From: Ophthalmolycus amberensis
Taxonomy: Eukaryota > Chordata > Actinopteri > Perciformes > Zoarcidae
DNA: 64,000 nucleotides
Direction of reading: 5' to 3'
Assembly (NCBI GenBank): GCA_024529925.1
Contig: JAFEUB010001484.1
Span: forward strand, 253,501-317,500
Under the pieces are notes generated by a model, which saw only the letters and a list, made by a program, of their open reading frames with translations, was not told the DNA's origin and made no database searches. This document shows positions 1-11,430 of this stretch, one piece after another. The translations under genes and the position numbers were made by a program. The number at the start of each line of letters is the position of its first letter. Position 1 is the stretch's first letter.

Positions 1-132
1 TCCCTGTATCTTTAATATAGGAACTAGTGGTGGATGAGCATTAACACAAAACCATCGGTGTAAACATACATATTAATAAACGGTCTGGGAACTTTGAGAA
101 GCATTTCAGTCAGTACATTTTGGTAAGGAAAT

Positions 133-754
133 TCTCCTCTCTTGGTCTTTCCTCTCCTCTCTTGTTTCCTCCTCTCCTCTCCTTGTCTCTCCCCTCCTCT
201 CCTCTCCTGGTCCCTCCCCTCCTCTCCTCTCTTCTCCTCTCCTCTCCTTGTCCCTCCTCTCCTCTCCTCTCTTGTTTCCTCCTCTCCTCTCCTTGTCTCT
301 CCCCTCCTCTCCTCTCTTGTTTCCTCCTCTCCTCTCCTTGTCTCTCCCCTCCTCTCCTCTCTTGTTTCCTCCTCTCCTCTCCTGGTCCCTCCTCTCCTCT
401 CCTCTCTTGTTTCCTCCTCTCCTCTCCTTGTCTCTCCCCTCCTCTCCTCTCTTGTTTCCTCCTCTCCTCTCCTTGTCTCTCCCCTCCTCTCCTCTCTTGT
501 TTCCTCCTCTCCTCTCCTTGTCTCTCCTCTCCTCTCCTCTCTTGTTTCCTCCTCTCCTCTCCTTGTCTCTCCCCTCCTCTCCTCTCTTGTTTCCTCCTCT
601 CCTCTCCTTGTCTCTCCCCTCCTCTCCTCTCTTGTTTCCTCCTCTCCTCTCCTTGTCTCTCCCCTCCTCTCCTCTCTTGTTTCCTCCTCTCCTCTCCTGG
701 TCCCTCCTTTCCTCTCCTCTCTTGTTTCCTCCTCTCCTCTCATGGTCTCTCCTC
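133..754. repeat. 45-bp polypyrimidine minisatellite
   Basis: Unit begins cttgtttcctcctctcctct and recurs every 45 bp: starts at 271, 316, 361, 406, 451, 496, 541, 586, 631, 676 and 721, with irregular units before 271. The plus strand is almost pure C/T. Because 45 is divisible by three and no unit contains a stop, all frames stay open on both strands; the arginine/glutamate-rich and leucine/serine-rich frames are artefacts. Variant units carry ctggtccct instead of cttgtctct. Confidence 0.95.
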
Positions 755-888
755 AATGGATCAAACATCAACTACACTTGCGCCTCTCAAATCTTGACGT
801 GCAGGTCGCTGATCAGGTTTTATACACTTGCAAAGACAAATACAGAAGACACAAATGCGCATTTAGTTTTCTCTCTCCCGCTTACTGC

Positions 889-921
<33 letters not shown>

Positions 922-1053
922 ACACAGTTTACCACGCTTCATCCAAAGCAGATGTGCTGGAATGCGAACACTCAAAGGAGCAGTCACGAAACCTCTTGAC
1001 AGACACACACACACACATACACACCCACGCACACACACACACACACACACACA
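889..1053. repeat. CT (889-920) and CA (1002-1053) microsatellites
   Basis: A CT run followed 80 bp later by an interrupted CA run with tac and cacg interruptions. Confidence 0.95.
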
Positions 1054-1560
1054 GTCGGCTGCACCTGTCCAATTTTCTCTCTCTGTCCCCCCCCCTCCTC
1101 TCTGTCCTCAGCCCCTCTCACTTCCACACATGCTGCTTTCGCTTTCGTCTCGCCTGTACTCGCCTTCACGCAGACATTATGAAAATATGTGCCGTACAAT
1201 TTTAAACGATTAGGGACTAATTTATCGTGTCAAACGTTCTTTTCTTCCAGGCTGCTCAGAAGTGAAGCCATCCCTTCGTGTACCGTATCCATGTCCTCCA
1301 CCTCCCTCACACCTGTAGACGCACTTATTCATCTTCCGTTCGCCGTACCTGCTCGCGCCGCCGCGCTCACAGCCCCGCCCGGAGGCAGATGTGGGAAAGC
1401 GAAAATCAAACGCGCCGCAGACGGATCAAACACATTTCGGGGGGTGGTTCTGTTTTTTAGATGTATTTTTATAGCGGAGATCTGAGCCGCGGCCCTCAGA
1501 ATCCTCTGAAGGTTAATTATGTTCCTGATTCAAAACACATGGATGGGAAAGAAACTGTGA

Positions 1561-1733
1561 GTGTGTGTGAGTGTGTGTGTGTGTGTGCTGTGTGTGAGTG
1601 TAAGAAAGCAGAAGGAAATCCCACCCACCACCTCCGAGCCGAGCCCTTTATTCTACCAACCTGCAATTGCACTAATGCGAACCAGATGTACACACACACA
1701 CATGCACACACACACGCACACACACACACACGC
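1561..1733. repeat. GT (1561-1600) and CA (1690-1733) microsatellites
   Basis: Complementary GT and CA runs about 90 bp apart, able to pair as an imperfect hairpin in transcripts. Upstream, 1230-1500 is GC-richer single-copy-looking sequence with no recognised gene. Confidence 0.9.
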
Positions 1734-1799
1734 AGAGTTTTGAGCATGGCTGCATACTTGACTCCATATGATGCAGTACAGAGAAGCGGGAGAGACAAA

Positions 1800-2230
1800 T
1801 AAAGAGAGTGAGGGAGGAAAAGAGCATTACAAATTGAGACAGAAGTATCAGAAATAAAAAGGAGGAAGTTCACGACACAGAGGGAGAGATAGTCAGGAAA
1901 AGTTGATATTTAGAGAGAGGGAGGGAAAGACAGAAAGAGAGACTTTGGATTTGTAACAAAGCTTAATGACCACGTGGGAAAAGAACCCAGAAGAGAAATA
2001 AAACACACAACAAACGAGAAAATAGAAACAGGAACAGAAGATAAAAAAGAAAAGTAAAAAGAAAGCAAATTAAAGACAAATAAAGACAAATAAAAAAGGA
2101 AAGAAATATATATTAAGAACAACACTAAAAGAGAAATAAATAAAATAATTATTGAAATAATTAAAAACAGGGAACAAATGAAAAGAGACAGACAGAATTA
2201 GGGACAAAGGGTGTTAGAACGTCCTGATGG
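1800..2230. other. Purine/A-rich stretch without recognised feature
   Basis: AAAGA-rich sequence with many GAGA and AAATAA motifs. No gene signal seen. Confidence 0.6.
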
Positions 2231-2349
2231 AAACACACACACACACATTTGCAAAAATACCCTTGTGTAATTGAAAATATCCAGAGCCTTCACACACTCA
2301 CAGAGAGTTTCATGGACCGAAACACATTCTTCAACTCACTTGTAACGGA

Positions 2350-2351
<2 letters not shown>

Positions 2352-2407
<56 letters not shown>

Positions 2408-2473
2408 TCCCTGTGGAGCTCAGCCTTCCTGTGGCTTGATTAGAGCCCCCTATGTGAAGACAAGTGGACTCAG

Positions 2474-2512
<39 letters not shown>
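2352..2512. repeat. CA (2352-2407) and GT (2475-2512) microsatellites
   Basis: A 56-bp CA run with one tac interruption and a 38-bp pure GT run, 67 bp apart. The two runs are complementary and could fold as a long hairpin. Confidence 0.95.
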
Positions 2513-2514
<2 letters not shown>

Positions 2515-2577
2515 GCGTGGTGCACCTGTGACTGAAGGGGGGTCGAGTTACTCAGACAGAAAACACTAGGGGGCCGG

Positions 2578-2790
2578 AGGGAGGGAGGGAGAGAGAGAGA
2601 GGGAGATAGAGAGAGAGAGATAGAGAGGGAGGTGTGTGACACGTGAGCGGCTGTGAAATTCTTGGCGTTAAAAAAAGTGTGTGTGTGACGAGGCATGAGG
2701 AGTGTGTAAGTGAGAACAGGAACAAGTGAAATTGGCCCAAGAGAGTGTGTGTGAAGAAGAATACTTCAAGGAGGAACCACTTCCTCTCTC

Positions 2791-2826
<36 letters not shown>
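2578..2826. repeat. GA-rich tract (2578-2632) and CA run (2790-2826)
   Basis: Interrupted GA with gata and ggga variants, then a CA run. Confidence 0.9.
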
Positions 2827-2828
<2 letters not shown>

Positions 2829-2894
2829 ATGCTGCTTGTCCTCATAGAACGTTTCCATTTGTTTAACGATTTAATGATTTATTTATCCATCTCT

Positions 2895-3310
2895 CTTCTT
2901 TTGTTTACTCTCTTGTTTTCTCCCATTTTTTCCTCTTCTCTTTCCGCTTCCTCTCACGTTTCCTCCTGTCCTCTTCTCCTTCCCTCTGATTTCCTGTTTT
3001 CTCCTCTCCTCTTTTGTTTCCTCCCCTCCCCTCCTCTCTTGTTCCCCCTCTCCTCTCCTCTCCTCTTTTGTTCCCTCCTCTCCTCTGCTGGTGTCTCCTC
3101 TCCTGGTCTCTCCTCTCCGCTCTTTTTTCCTCCTCTCTTCTCCTTGTCTCTGCTCTGCTGGTGTCTCCTCTCCTCTCCTGTTTCCTGCTCTCGTGTCCTG
3201 GTCTGTCCTCTCCTCTCTTGTTTCCTCCTCTACTCTCCTCCTCTACCCTCGTTGTCTCTCCTCTCCCCTCTTGTTTATTCCTCTCCTAGTCTCTCGTCTC
3301 CTCTCTCGGC
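2895..3310. repeat. Degenerate pyrimidine minisatellite
   Basis: C/T-rich sequence with recurring cttttgtttcctcc and tcctctcctgg words, the same vocabulary as the 45-bp array at 133-754 but with gctggtgtct variants and no strict period. Its open frames are repeat artefacts. Confidence 0.8.
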
Positions 3311-3319
3311 CATCTATTA

Positions 3320-4155
3320 TTCACTGGTCTTCTCCATCAACAGTAACCCAGTTAGCATCTCTTCTTCTCTTCATCTTCAGTCACAAACACTCTATACTCG
3401 TTACATTTCACTGTTTCTCATAGATGTGTGACCCTCTCATGTTTGAGCTGCTGACCCCAGGTCAATGACCCTCAGTGAGTCAAACTGCTGAATAAGCTTC
3501 AGCTCAACATCACAACCAACAGCGAGGATGATTGTGTTTTTACTCAGCTCTAGCAATGACGTTTTCCAGGAAAACGGTCAGACAGACCTTCAAACCTTAA
3601 AATGAGTCATTAGAGCTCAAAGCGGTCGTGAATCATAAAGAGCAGAGGGAATGGAAAAGAACCGTGAGGACGGCCATAGAATGACATGTTGGAACCTGTT
3701 CATCAGGCTGGTTTGAAGAATATGGAATACAAAGGTATTCATGTGTATTTCATTTATGAAGAATAATACACAAGTAACATAATACACATGTAAGAATGCT
3801 AAAAAGAGCACAACTGAAAAGCAAAAACAGGCAAAGAGATCAAAAAGTAAAAATAAACCACTTTCCATTTTCTCGTCAAAATACACAAATCGGTAAAAGC
3901 AAAGTGAAGAAAAGAAGGAGGGAAAAGAGAGGAAGAAGCTGTGTGGCGTGTTTACACTGCGGCCTATGAATGAATTCAAGATGGCGTCGGGTCTCGCCAG
4001 GAGAAGCAGCATCAAAGAGTCAGACAGCCAGAGAAGTCACAGCGCTTTAATTGACCACTAACTACACTGAATTAGCCCTGAGACTGAGAGAGTGTATGTG
4101 TACGAACAGAAAAGAGTGGGAGTGTAACTGTATACACAGCAAGAGCGTCTGTCTC
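3320..4155. other. Intronic stretch without recognised feature
   Basis: Mixed-composition sequence with poly-A-rich segments near 3790-3930. No gene, RNA or repeat recognised. Confidence 0.5.
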
Positions 4156-4228
4156 TGTCTGTGTGTGTGTGTGTGTGTTGTCAGCTGGTCAAAATTGAAA
4201 ATGTGATTTCTCTAGAAGTAAAAAACAT

Positions 4229-6114
4229 TTCCATCCATCCATCAATCCATCCATCAACCCGTCCATCTATCCATCCATCCATCAACCCGTCCATCTATCC
4301 ATCCATCCATCAACCCATCCATCTATCCATCCATCCATCAACCCGTGCATCTATCCATCCATCCATCAACCCGTGCATCTATCCATCCATCCATCAACCC
4401 GTCCATCTATCCATCCATCCATCAACCCGTCCATCTATCCATCCATCCATCAACCCATCCATCTATCCATCCATCCATCAACCCGTGCATCTATCCATCA
4501 ACCCATCCATCCATCCATCTATCCATCCATCCATCAACCCGTCCATCTATCCATCCATCCATCAACCCGTCCATCAATCCATCCATCCATCAACCCGTCC
4601 ATCAATCCATCCATCCATCAACCCGTCCATCTATCCATCCATCCATCAACCCATCCATCAATCCATCCATCCATCAACCCGTGCATCTATCCATCAACCC
4701 ATCCATCCATCCATCTATCCATCCATCCATCAACCCGTCCATCTATCCATCCATCCATCAACCCATCCATCTATCCATCCATCCATCTATCCATCCATCC
4801 ATCAACCCATCCATCAATCCATCCATCCATCAACCCGTCCATCTATCCATCCATCCATCAACCCGTCCATCCATCATCCATCCATCCATCAACCCATCCA
4901 TACATCATCCATCCATCCATCTATCCATCCATCCATCAACCCATCCATCCATCATCCATCCATCCATCCACCCATCCATCCATCATCCATCCCTCCATCA
5001 ACCCGTCCATCTATCCCTCCATCAACCCGTCCATCTATCCATCCATCAACCCGTCCATCCATCATCCATCCATCCATCCATCTATCCATCCATCCATCAA
5101 CCCATCCATCAATCCATCCATCCATCAACCCGTCCATCTATCCATCCATCCATCAACCCATCCATCCATCAACCCGTCCATCTATCCATCCATCCATCAA
5201 CCCGTCCATCCATCATCCATCCATCCATCTATCCATCCATCATCCATCCATCATCTATCATCCATCCATCAACCCATCCATCCATCCACCCATCCATCCA
5301 TCCCTCCATCAACCCGTCCATCTATCCATCCATCCATCAACCCGTCCATCCATCATCCATCCATCCATCAACCCATCCATCCATCATCCATCCATCCATC
5401 TATCCATCCATCAACCCATCCATCCATCATCCATCCATCATCTATCATCCATCCATCAACCCATCCATCCATCCACCCATCCATCCATCATCCATCCCTC
5501 CATCAACCCGTCCATCTATCCCTCCATCAACCCGTCCATCTATCCATCTATCAACCCGTCCATCCATCATCCATCCATCCATCCATCAACCCATCCATCT
5601 ATCCATCCATCCATCAACCCGTCCATCAATCCATCCATCCATCAACCCGTGCATCTATCCATCCATCCATCAACCCATCCATCTATCCATCCATCCATCT
5701 ATCCATCCATCCATCAACCCGTCCATCCATCATCCATCCATCCATCAACCCATCCATCCATCATCCATCCATCCATCTATCCATCCATCCATCAACCCAT
5801 CCATCCATCATCCATCCATCATCTATCATCCATCCATCAACCCATCCATCCATCCATCATCCATCCCTCCATCAACCCATCCATCCATCAACCCATCCAC
5901 CCATCCATCCATCATCCATCCCCCCATCAACCCGTCCATCCATCATCCATCCATCAACCCATCCATCCATCATCTATCATGCGTCCATCCATCAACCCAT
6001 CCATCTATCATCCATCCATCCATCAACCCGTCCATCATCCATCCATCCATCAACCCGTCCATCATCCATCCATCCATCATCTATCATCCATCCATCAATC
6101 CATCATCCATCCAT
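4229..6114. repeat. ATCC-based satellite with 28-bp higher-order unit
   Basis: About 1.9 kb of ccatccat words. The main higher-order unit is 28 bp, of form (ccat)3 caacccgtccatctat, for example from 4258 to 4286. Later units are shortened by tccatcatcc junctions and gain cccatccacc or ccctcc variants. No unit contains a stop in plus sense and 28 is not a multiple of three, so all three plus frames stay open for about 600 codons of HPSI-type repeat. These are not proteins. A short GT run lies just upstream at 4160-4178. Confidence 0.97.
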
Positions 6115-6610
6115 AAAAGCTTCGGATTAACTAAATTTAAGATGAAAAGGAGACTTATATTGAGAGCAATAATTATTATCACCAAATTAGCATAGCTTTA
6201 TTCGCATCTATTCTTCTACAAAACATGTTTACTGATACTGCAGGGAGGAAGACAGGGCAGCCTAAAATAATAGGGGACTTTTGTTCAGGATTTATAAGAA
6301 TGTAAATGTGCACAGCAGCTGCTTTGACCATTAAATATATCCCATCGCTATTGGATCAGACAAGTCGCTTTAAAGTGTCAAGTTTGGACACATCAGCGTC
6401 ACATCAGTGCTCCTCTGGTCACATGACTCATCAGTCAGTCAAGCTTTTTATTCATATTTATGTTCTGTGGGAAACTACTCATGACAAAAACACTTCAAAA
6501 AACTATATTAGCATGCAAATTAATTGCACGAAAAAGAAATGTCCAGTGTGTGGGCTAATATCACAGCCTTTCACATCTCCTTTCCCAGTAAATTGAGTAG
6601 GCTCTTCTCA

Positions 6611-6611
<1 letters not shown>

Positions 6612-6645
<34 letters not shown>
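6612..6645. repeat. CA microsatellite
   Basis: Uninterrupted CA run. The 6120-6600 stretch before it holds nothing recognised. Confidence 0.95.
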
Positions 6646-6647
<2 letters not shown>

Positions 6648-6850
6648 ATGATTTCAGTTATGGGGGAATATGGGGTCTCATAGTGAACATAATGTGGCTT
6701 TATAATGTCCCCCTGACACAGGAAATAGCCAGAGGTCTGGGACGGAGTGTGTGTGTGTGTGTGAGAAAGGAGAAATACCCATCAGAGGAAGAAAATAACA
6801 AATCTCACTGCAGATTTCAGAGCATTGAAGGTTCCATAACTGTGCGTGCG

Positions 6851-6881
6851 CACACGCACACACACACACACACACACACAC
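6851..6881. repeat. CA microsatellite
   Basis: CA run preceded by a gcgtgcgcacacg alternating purine-pyrimidine stretch. Confidence 0.9.
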
Positions 6882-6974
6882 TCTCACGTACCAGTGCATT
6901 CATTATCACCATTAATCCAATGAAAAACACATTATGTTCATTTCAGTTTCTAACGACAGCAATATCTTTCATAC

Positions 6975-7273
6975 TGTGACAACCCTCCTCCTATCATACA
7001 CGAGGTGCCGGGGTTGTGTCTAATCTGTTACAGGTGCTGAGTGGAGGATCGTCAGCAGGATGAGTCTCACCTGTGCCGGGGTGGCTCATCCTTAAATACC
7101 CTTTCCAGTTGGCAGGCGAGGGCGGGAAGGAAGACCTTTGTTGATGGGCTCACCTCAGTTGTTGCTGTTATTTGTGAAAATGCTGTTAACATTGTGTTTG
7201 TGGCGAGACAAATAAACCCCTACTTTTGGCCGCCAGCTCTTTGTCTCACTATTTTATGTCCAAGTCTCTGACA
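6975..7273 (+). mobile_element. Solo LTR of a retroelement
   Basis: A 299-bp segment beginning TGTGACAACC and ending CTCTGACA (TG...CA ends), flanked by a perfect 5-bp direct repeat CATAC at 6970-6974 and 7274-7278. It carries a TTAAATA TATA-like box at 7092-7098 and an AATAAA signal at 7211-7216 in plus sense, the order expected in an LTR. No internal gag/pol or second LTR is nearby, so this is a solo LTR left by recombination. Superfamily (Gypsy or endogenous-retrovirus-like) cannot be decided. It lies antisense to tcf4. Confidence 0.8.
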
Positions 7274-7278
7274 CATAC

Positions 7279-8540
7279 CATTTTCAACATGAAATTTCCT
7301 ATTTTTCTGAATATTAATCAAAAAATTACATTTTTACATTCAATTCTGAAAGCAATCCATTTCTCTTAAGAGCATCTTACAACTTCTCACTTTACCGTAA
7401 CATGACGGATTACACCGTCTGCTGTATATGAAAACAAATAAATCCAAAGGTGTAAATGTTTTAATCCACAAAATAGAAATGTTTCGTATAAAATCAAAGC
7501 TTGATGTGAAATTAAGGATTCAAATATCATAAATCAAGCAGTGACGGTTCCCATTGAGTTTCACCATGAGTTTCATATTGATAAGATTAATTTGGCTGTG
7601 ACATCAGATCATCAGCACATCAGATCTTTCTAATAGATTTTCTGACATTGATACTTTTACAATTATCATTATTTTTATAATTAATAACCATACTAATAAT
7701 TATACCTGCTCATTTTGAATTCATAGCAAAAGCTGTCTATATTCAAAAGGTATTATACATTTGTGTATGTGTTCATGTCGAATCCCACCTGTGTGTGTTG
7801 ACATGCTTTCCCCATCTGTGGCGGCACACGTGAGAACCGTGTGTGTGCAGGCTTTCAGGCCACAGAACAAACATTTCTCCACAGGTGACAGCTCTTAACG
7901 AGTCACTTCCACACTCGTTTTATGAGCCTCCCATTTCCCTTTCAACCACCAGGAATTATTTTTTCTTCTGGCAAAGTCAGCACCCCCCCCCTCTCTCACC
8001 AATGTCCTTTGATTTAATTACTGTCACATGCTGGCGACTGCCAGCGAGCAAAACGCCACGATCGACAGAAAACGAACAAAACACACACAGAGGCCTGGTT
8101 ATGAACAAACGGATATAAAAAAGACAGATGCACCAATAGTTGTGTATTACTAAACCTCTGAGGACTGTCGCTGTCTGCTTTCTTTCATATTTGAAGCGAC
8201 TCTTAATTGACTGCAGAAAAGCACGATGTGTGTCTTTACGTTTCTATTGACAGACCTCTTCTGTAAACAATACGCAGCATGGATTATGATCTGTCTTTTT
8301 TCCTGGAGCGAGGCAGTTTCCCTGCTTTCTTGGAACTGAATATGTGAACACTGATAAAAAATACATTGAAATTCAGCTTTTGAAATTGCAAATAAAGATA
8401 TCTCATATTTCAAAGTCATATATTTCAATGCTATGAACTCAGTGGTGTTTGAAAAGTGTTGAGCGGCTGTTAACGTTCAAACACTTCTGTCTCTTAGTTG
8501 CTTCCACAATAAAGCGTCTCTTTACACGTCTGTCCCCCGG
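7279..8540. other. AT-rich intronic stretch without recognised feature
   Basis: Low-GC sequence with no gene, RNA or clear repeat seen. Confidence 0.5.
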
Positions 8541-8547
8541 TTAGCCC

Positions 8548-8680
8548 TTTCACTGGGAGGTTGGGGAGGTCAAAGGTCAACCACCTGCAGCTGATGAGGA
8601 TCCAGTGGCTTGCTCAAGGAAAACCATGGCAAGGCAGACGCTGGGTTGAGCAGGATTTTGAACCAACAGCCTGCTGATTT
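8548..8680. repeat. Dispersed fish repeat fragment
   Basis: Contains the ggcttgctcaagg and gattttgaacca words common in fish short dispersed repeats, as also seen near 34640-34750 and 60105-60190. It is followed by AT (8700-8725) and GA (8735-8762) simple repeats. Family not assigned. Confidence 0.5.
8567..8579 (+). promoter_or_regulatory. Perfect DR1 nuclear-receptor half-site pair
   Basis: AGGTCAAAGGTCA, the consensus direct repeat with 1-bp spacing bound by RXR/HNF4/PPAR-type receptors. Function untested; it sits at the edge of a dispersed repeat. Confidence 0.4.
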
Positions 8681-9239
8681 ATCACTGTTTGATCTCTATA
8701 AATATATAAATATATATATATATACAGGCTCAGGAGAGAGAGAGAGAGACAGAGAGAGAGAGAACTTTGTTGCAGGAGACAACAGGAAGGAAGACGAGAG
8801 GAAACAAACACACGACGGAGGTAAAGAGTCGTTGTTGAGCCAGTTGGCTGTCTGACGGCTCATTAAGTGCTTTAATAAATAATCAATTCATGAAGTAATT
8901 AACAACAATCTCTAAGTTTCAGAGAGACACAGAGAGGAAAGATTTCTTTCTTCAGTGGGAGTCTGAATCTGATCTCGGTTCTCCAACATGCTCTTCTATA
9001 TCTTTTATATCACTTTTGACTTTGCGTGTTTTTTGCTTCGTGTACCTCTATATGTCTTCATGTATTTTATGCTTTTTTTTCTATTTTCCTAAAGCACGTT
9101 GAGCTGCATTATATGGATGAAAGGTGCTGTATAAATGAAGGACTGCAGCCCGGTTGCCAGGAAAAGAATCAGGTATACGTTGAAGAACAACATTGCATTG
9201 GGTCAGAGCGGGCCGTAGTATCGAGCGCCCTACATTGAA

Positions 9240-9660
9240 CGTTTGTGATATAATAGTGAGCGTAACAAGTGACGGAATCCACTAAGGGCCGGTGGGAGTT
9301 GTGGTGGGTGGGTCAAATGTTTCGTAATGTTACGTTACGTAAGGAAACCCGCTAAGGGGCGCTAGCTACTTTGTTACGTTTTTATTTGAACACAAACCGT
9401 GACCTATTTTTCCAACCTTAACCGAGAACATAAGTTCCCTAAACCTAACCAAGCGTTTCACAATGGTAACCATGTCTTCTACGAAGACACTGTGACAACT
9501 GGGTCCAGAGAATGTCGATATTCAACATATCTGTGGTTTACAGAAAACACACAATGTCAGCATTGCTTTTCTGGGGACTGGGTCAAGGTGTCCTGTCTTA
9601 AAGGGCTGAGCGGAAGCCACAAAACACCGCCACGAGAACCCGTTAAAACGTGATTTTGAG
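9240..9660. repeat. Dispersed fish repeat fragment
   Basis: Contains cctaaacctaaccaa and acgttacgta words seen again in related form near 31950-32170 and 47760-47950 (gttgcctaaacctgaag). Recurrence in the window and lack of coding signal point to a dispersed repeat. Boundaries approximate. Confidence 0.5.
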
Positions 9661-9699
9661 GTGCGTCTATATATACACACAGACACACACACAGAGGGA

Positions 9700-10020
9700 C
9701 GACATGTCTCTGGTGACGGAGGTCCCGCCAGGGACCAATAGAGAGCTGGTTGAACCCGGCAGAAGCTTTGAATACTTGCTTTTTTTCGGGACAGCTCCTG
9801 CAGCTTTACGTTTTTTCGCCCACGTAGTTGTTGAATATGGATTGAAAACGCAAACGCATTTACGTTTGTGTTTAACGTGGTCTCAGTGCGTCCCTGACCA
9901 CCTCTGAGGTGGTTCGGCCAATCAGATCACAGTCTGTCCTCAATGCGTTTTGGGGTTCATTCACACCCGTGCTGTCCTGTAGTCAAGCGCTCTCCGATTA
10001 CAATCTGACTACCCAAAACA
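9700..10020. repeat. Probable non-autonomous DNA transposon remnant
   Basis: Sequence with gaccacctctgaggtggttcg, an inverted-repeat core, followed by words I associate with fish non-autonomous DNA elements. Ends not defined; assignment is from recollection of similar repeats. Confidence 0.35.
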
Positions 10021-10364
10021 GACTTCAACACAGGATGTAAAGAGGGTACTCCAGGCTCACAACACATGACTCAGCACATATAATGGACTTTTCTTTGCAG
10101 TGTACTGGAATTACACAACTCCAGTAAGACATCCAGCCCTGACCCCCAGGTCGGCAGCCACTGCTCTAAGAGACGGAGCCAGGTTTGATTTCAGAGAGCC
10201 CTTCATCACACTAAGGACCCAACGGACATCACCTGCTGCAGTTCAGCATGTGCAGAAGATGTAGACGAAGAAAAGAACACCCAAAGGAAGAGAGGAACAC
10301 AGAGGGAGGGAGACGCAGAGAGCAGACAGCCATTTCCATCGGCCGCCATGACGGACACGCTCGT

Positions 10365-10388
10365 CACACACACACACACACACACACA
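10365..10388. repeat. CA microsatellite
   Basis: Short pure CA run next to a CCAAT/E-box segment. Confidence 0.9.
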
Positions 10389-10399
10389 AACGTGTGCTC

Positions 10400-10505
10400 T
10401 CAGATGGCGCGGTGGCAGCCGGCCCAGAAGCCAATCAAAACGCCCGTTGCAAGGCACGTGGCCAATGGGACCTCTGCTCTCAGCGGCAGCCGAGCTGTCG
10501 GGTGA
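10400..10505. promoter_or_regulatory. CCAAT/E-box cluster in GC-richer sequence
   Basis: Two CCAAT boxes (10431-10435 and 10462-10466) bracket a CACGTG E-box (10455-10460) in a locally CpG-containing stretch. NF-Y and USF/MYC family sites are inferred from consensus only; no transcript start is known. Confidence 0.35.
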
Positions 10506-10966
10506 GAACAAGAGAGTAGGAGGCAGCAAGTGTGCTCAGAGAGTATTTATCTTTTTCTTTTCAAAGTAGGAGGGCGATGTCATTTCTGTTGTCATCAGAT
10601 ACAAAAAAGGACATTGATGTCACCTGAGATGGATTATGAGTATGAGCTCCTCCTTCATTCATCGAGAGACATTTCTCCATCTCGCTTTATTCTGCCTTTC
10701 ACTTCCACGCCGTTTTCTGTTCTTCCTGTTTGATCTTTTGCAGCTTGGCGGCCGTCCACACTCCCAAATGAAGCTTCAGGAATAAAGACTCCCTGAGTGG
10801 ATGAAAGGAAGCGACGACACACACACTGTACAGTCATGAAGGTCACGAGGCCGGCAACTCTGCTGTAGCACGCTGAGCACAAACAGGCTCATTAAAGGTT
10901 GTGTTTTAAAGCTGTCACTCCTAAATTAAGGTTGTTTTGTGAGCATGTATGTAAAAGGGTGGCTCT

Positions 10967-10968
<2 letters not shown>

Positions 10969-10999
<31 letters not shown>
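10969..10999. repeat. GT microsatellite
   Basis: Pure GT run just upstream of the CpG-rich patch. Confidence 0.95.
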
Positions 11000-11000
<1 letters not shown>

Positions 11001-11029
11001 ACCCTGGTTTGTCTTCCCCCCGTCTCACC

Positions 11030-11430
11030 TTCTCTAAGATGGCTGCCACGGCTTTGGAATCAGATTAGTGGATTCAGACTCATAAAGTTGGAGTGTCACG
11101 AGACGACCGGCGTCATCGGAGCGCCGGGTCGCAGGAACCCCGTTGCCGAGGCAACGCGCCGGCAGGCACCTAAACCGAGCCAAAAAAGCTAAGATGGCTG
11201 CCGCGGCGTGTTAATTATTGAAGAGGGTGCAGACGGAGAGGGTGGGGAGCAGCGGCTGCCGGTGGGATGCTGGGTCAGTTATCACCGTTGCCACGGTGAT
11301 GCAATCTGGCGACGGGCGCCCGGGGTCTCGTTCACCACGGCAACGTGACAACATGGCAACCGCAGCATCCGGCACACGCACCGACCCGCAGCACACCAAA
11401 AACCAAACGCTAAGATGGCTGCCGCAGGAA
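11030..11430. promoter_or_regulatory. CpG-rich intronic patch with RFX-like and YY1-like motifs
   Basis: Three copies of AAGATGGCTGCC (11036-11047, 11191-11202, 11412-11423) match the YY1 core. A perfect palindromic X-box GTTGCCGAGGCAAC lies at 11142-11155. Further RFX-type half-sites lie at 11286-11299 (GTTGCCACGGTGAT), 11335-11344 and 11351-11360. CpG density is visibly higher than in flanking intron. Regulatory role is inferred from motif clustering. Confidence 0.45.

Noticed and set aside
24..1213. Arg/Glu-rich minus frames and Leu/Ser-rich plus frames of 220-320 codons
   Set aside because: They translate the 45-bp pyrimidine minisatellite and its flanks; several frames are equally open.
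4229..6114. CRISPR-like array
   Set aside because: Repeats are directly adjacent without unique spacers, and the genome is vertebrate.
4161..6195. Three overlapping plus-strand frames of 585-651 codons rich in His-Pro-Ser-Ile
   Set aside because: All come from the stop-free ATCC satellite, open in all three frames at once; no start context, domain or complexity.
7041..7271. 76-codon plus frame
   Set aside because: Lies inside the solo LTR and shows no retroelement or host protein features.
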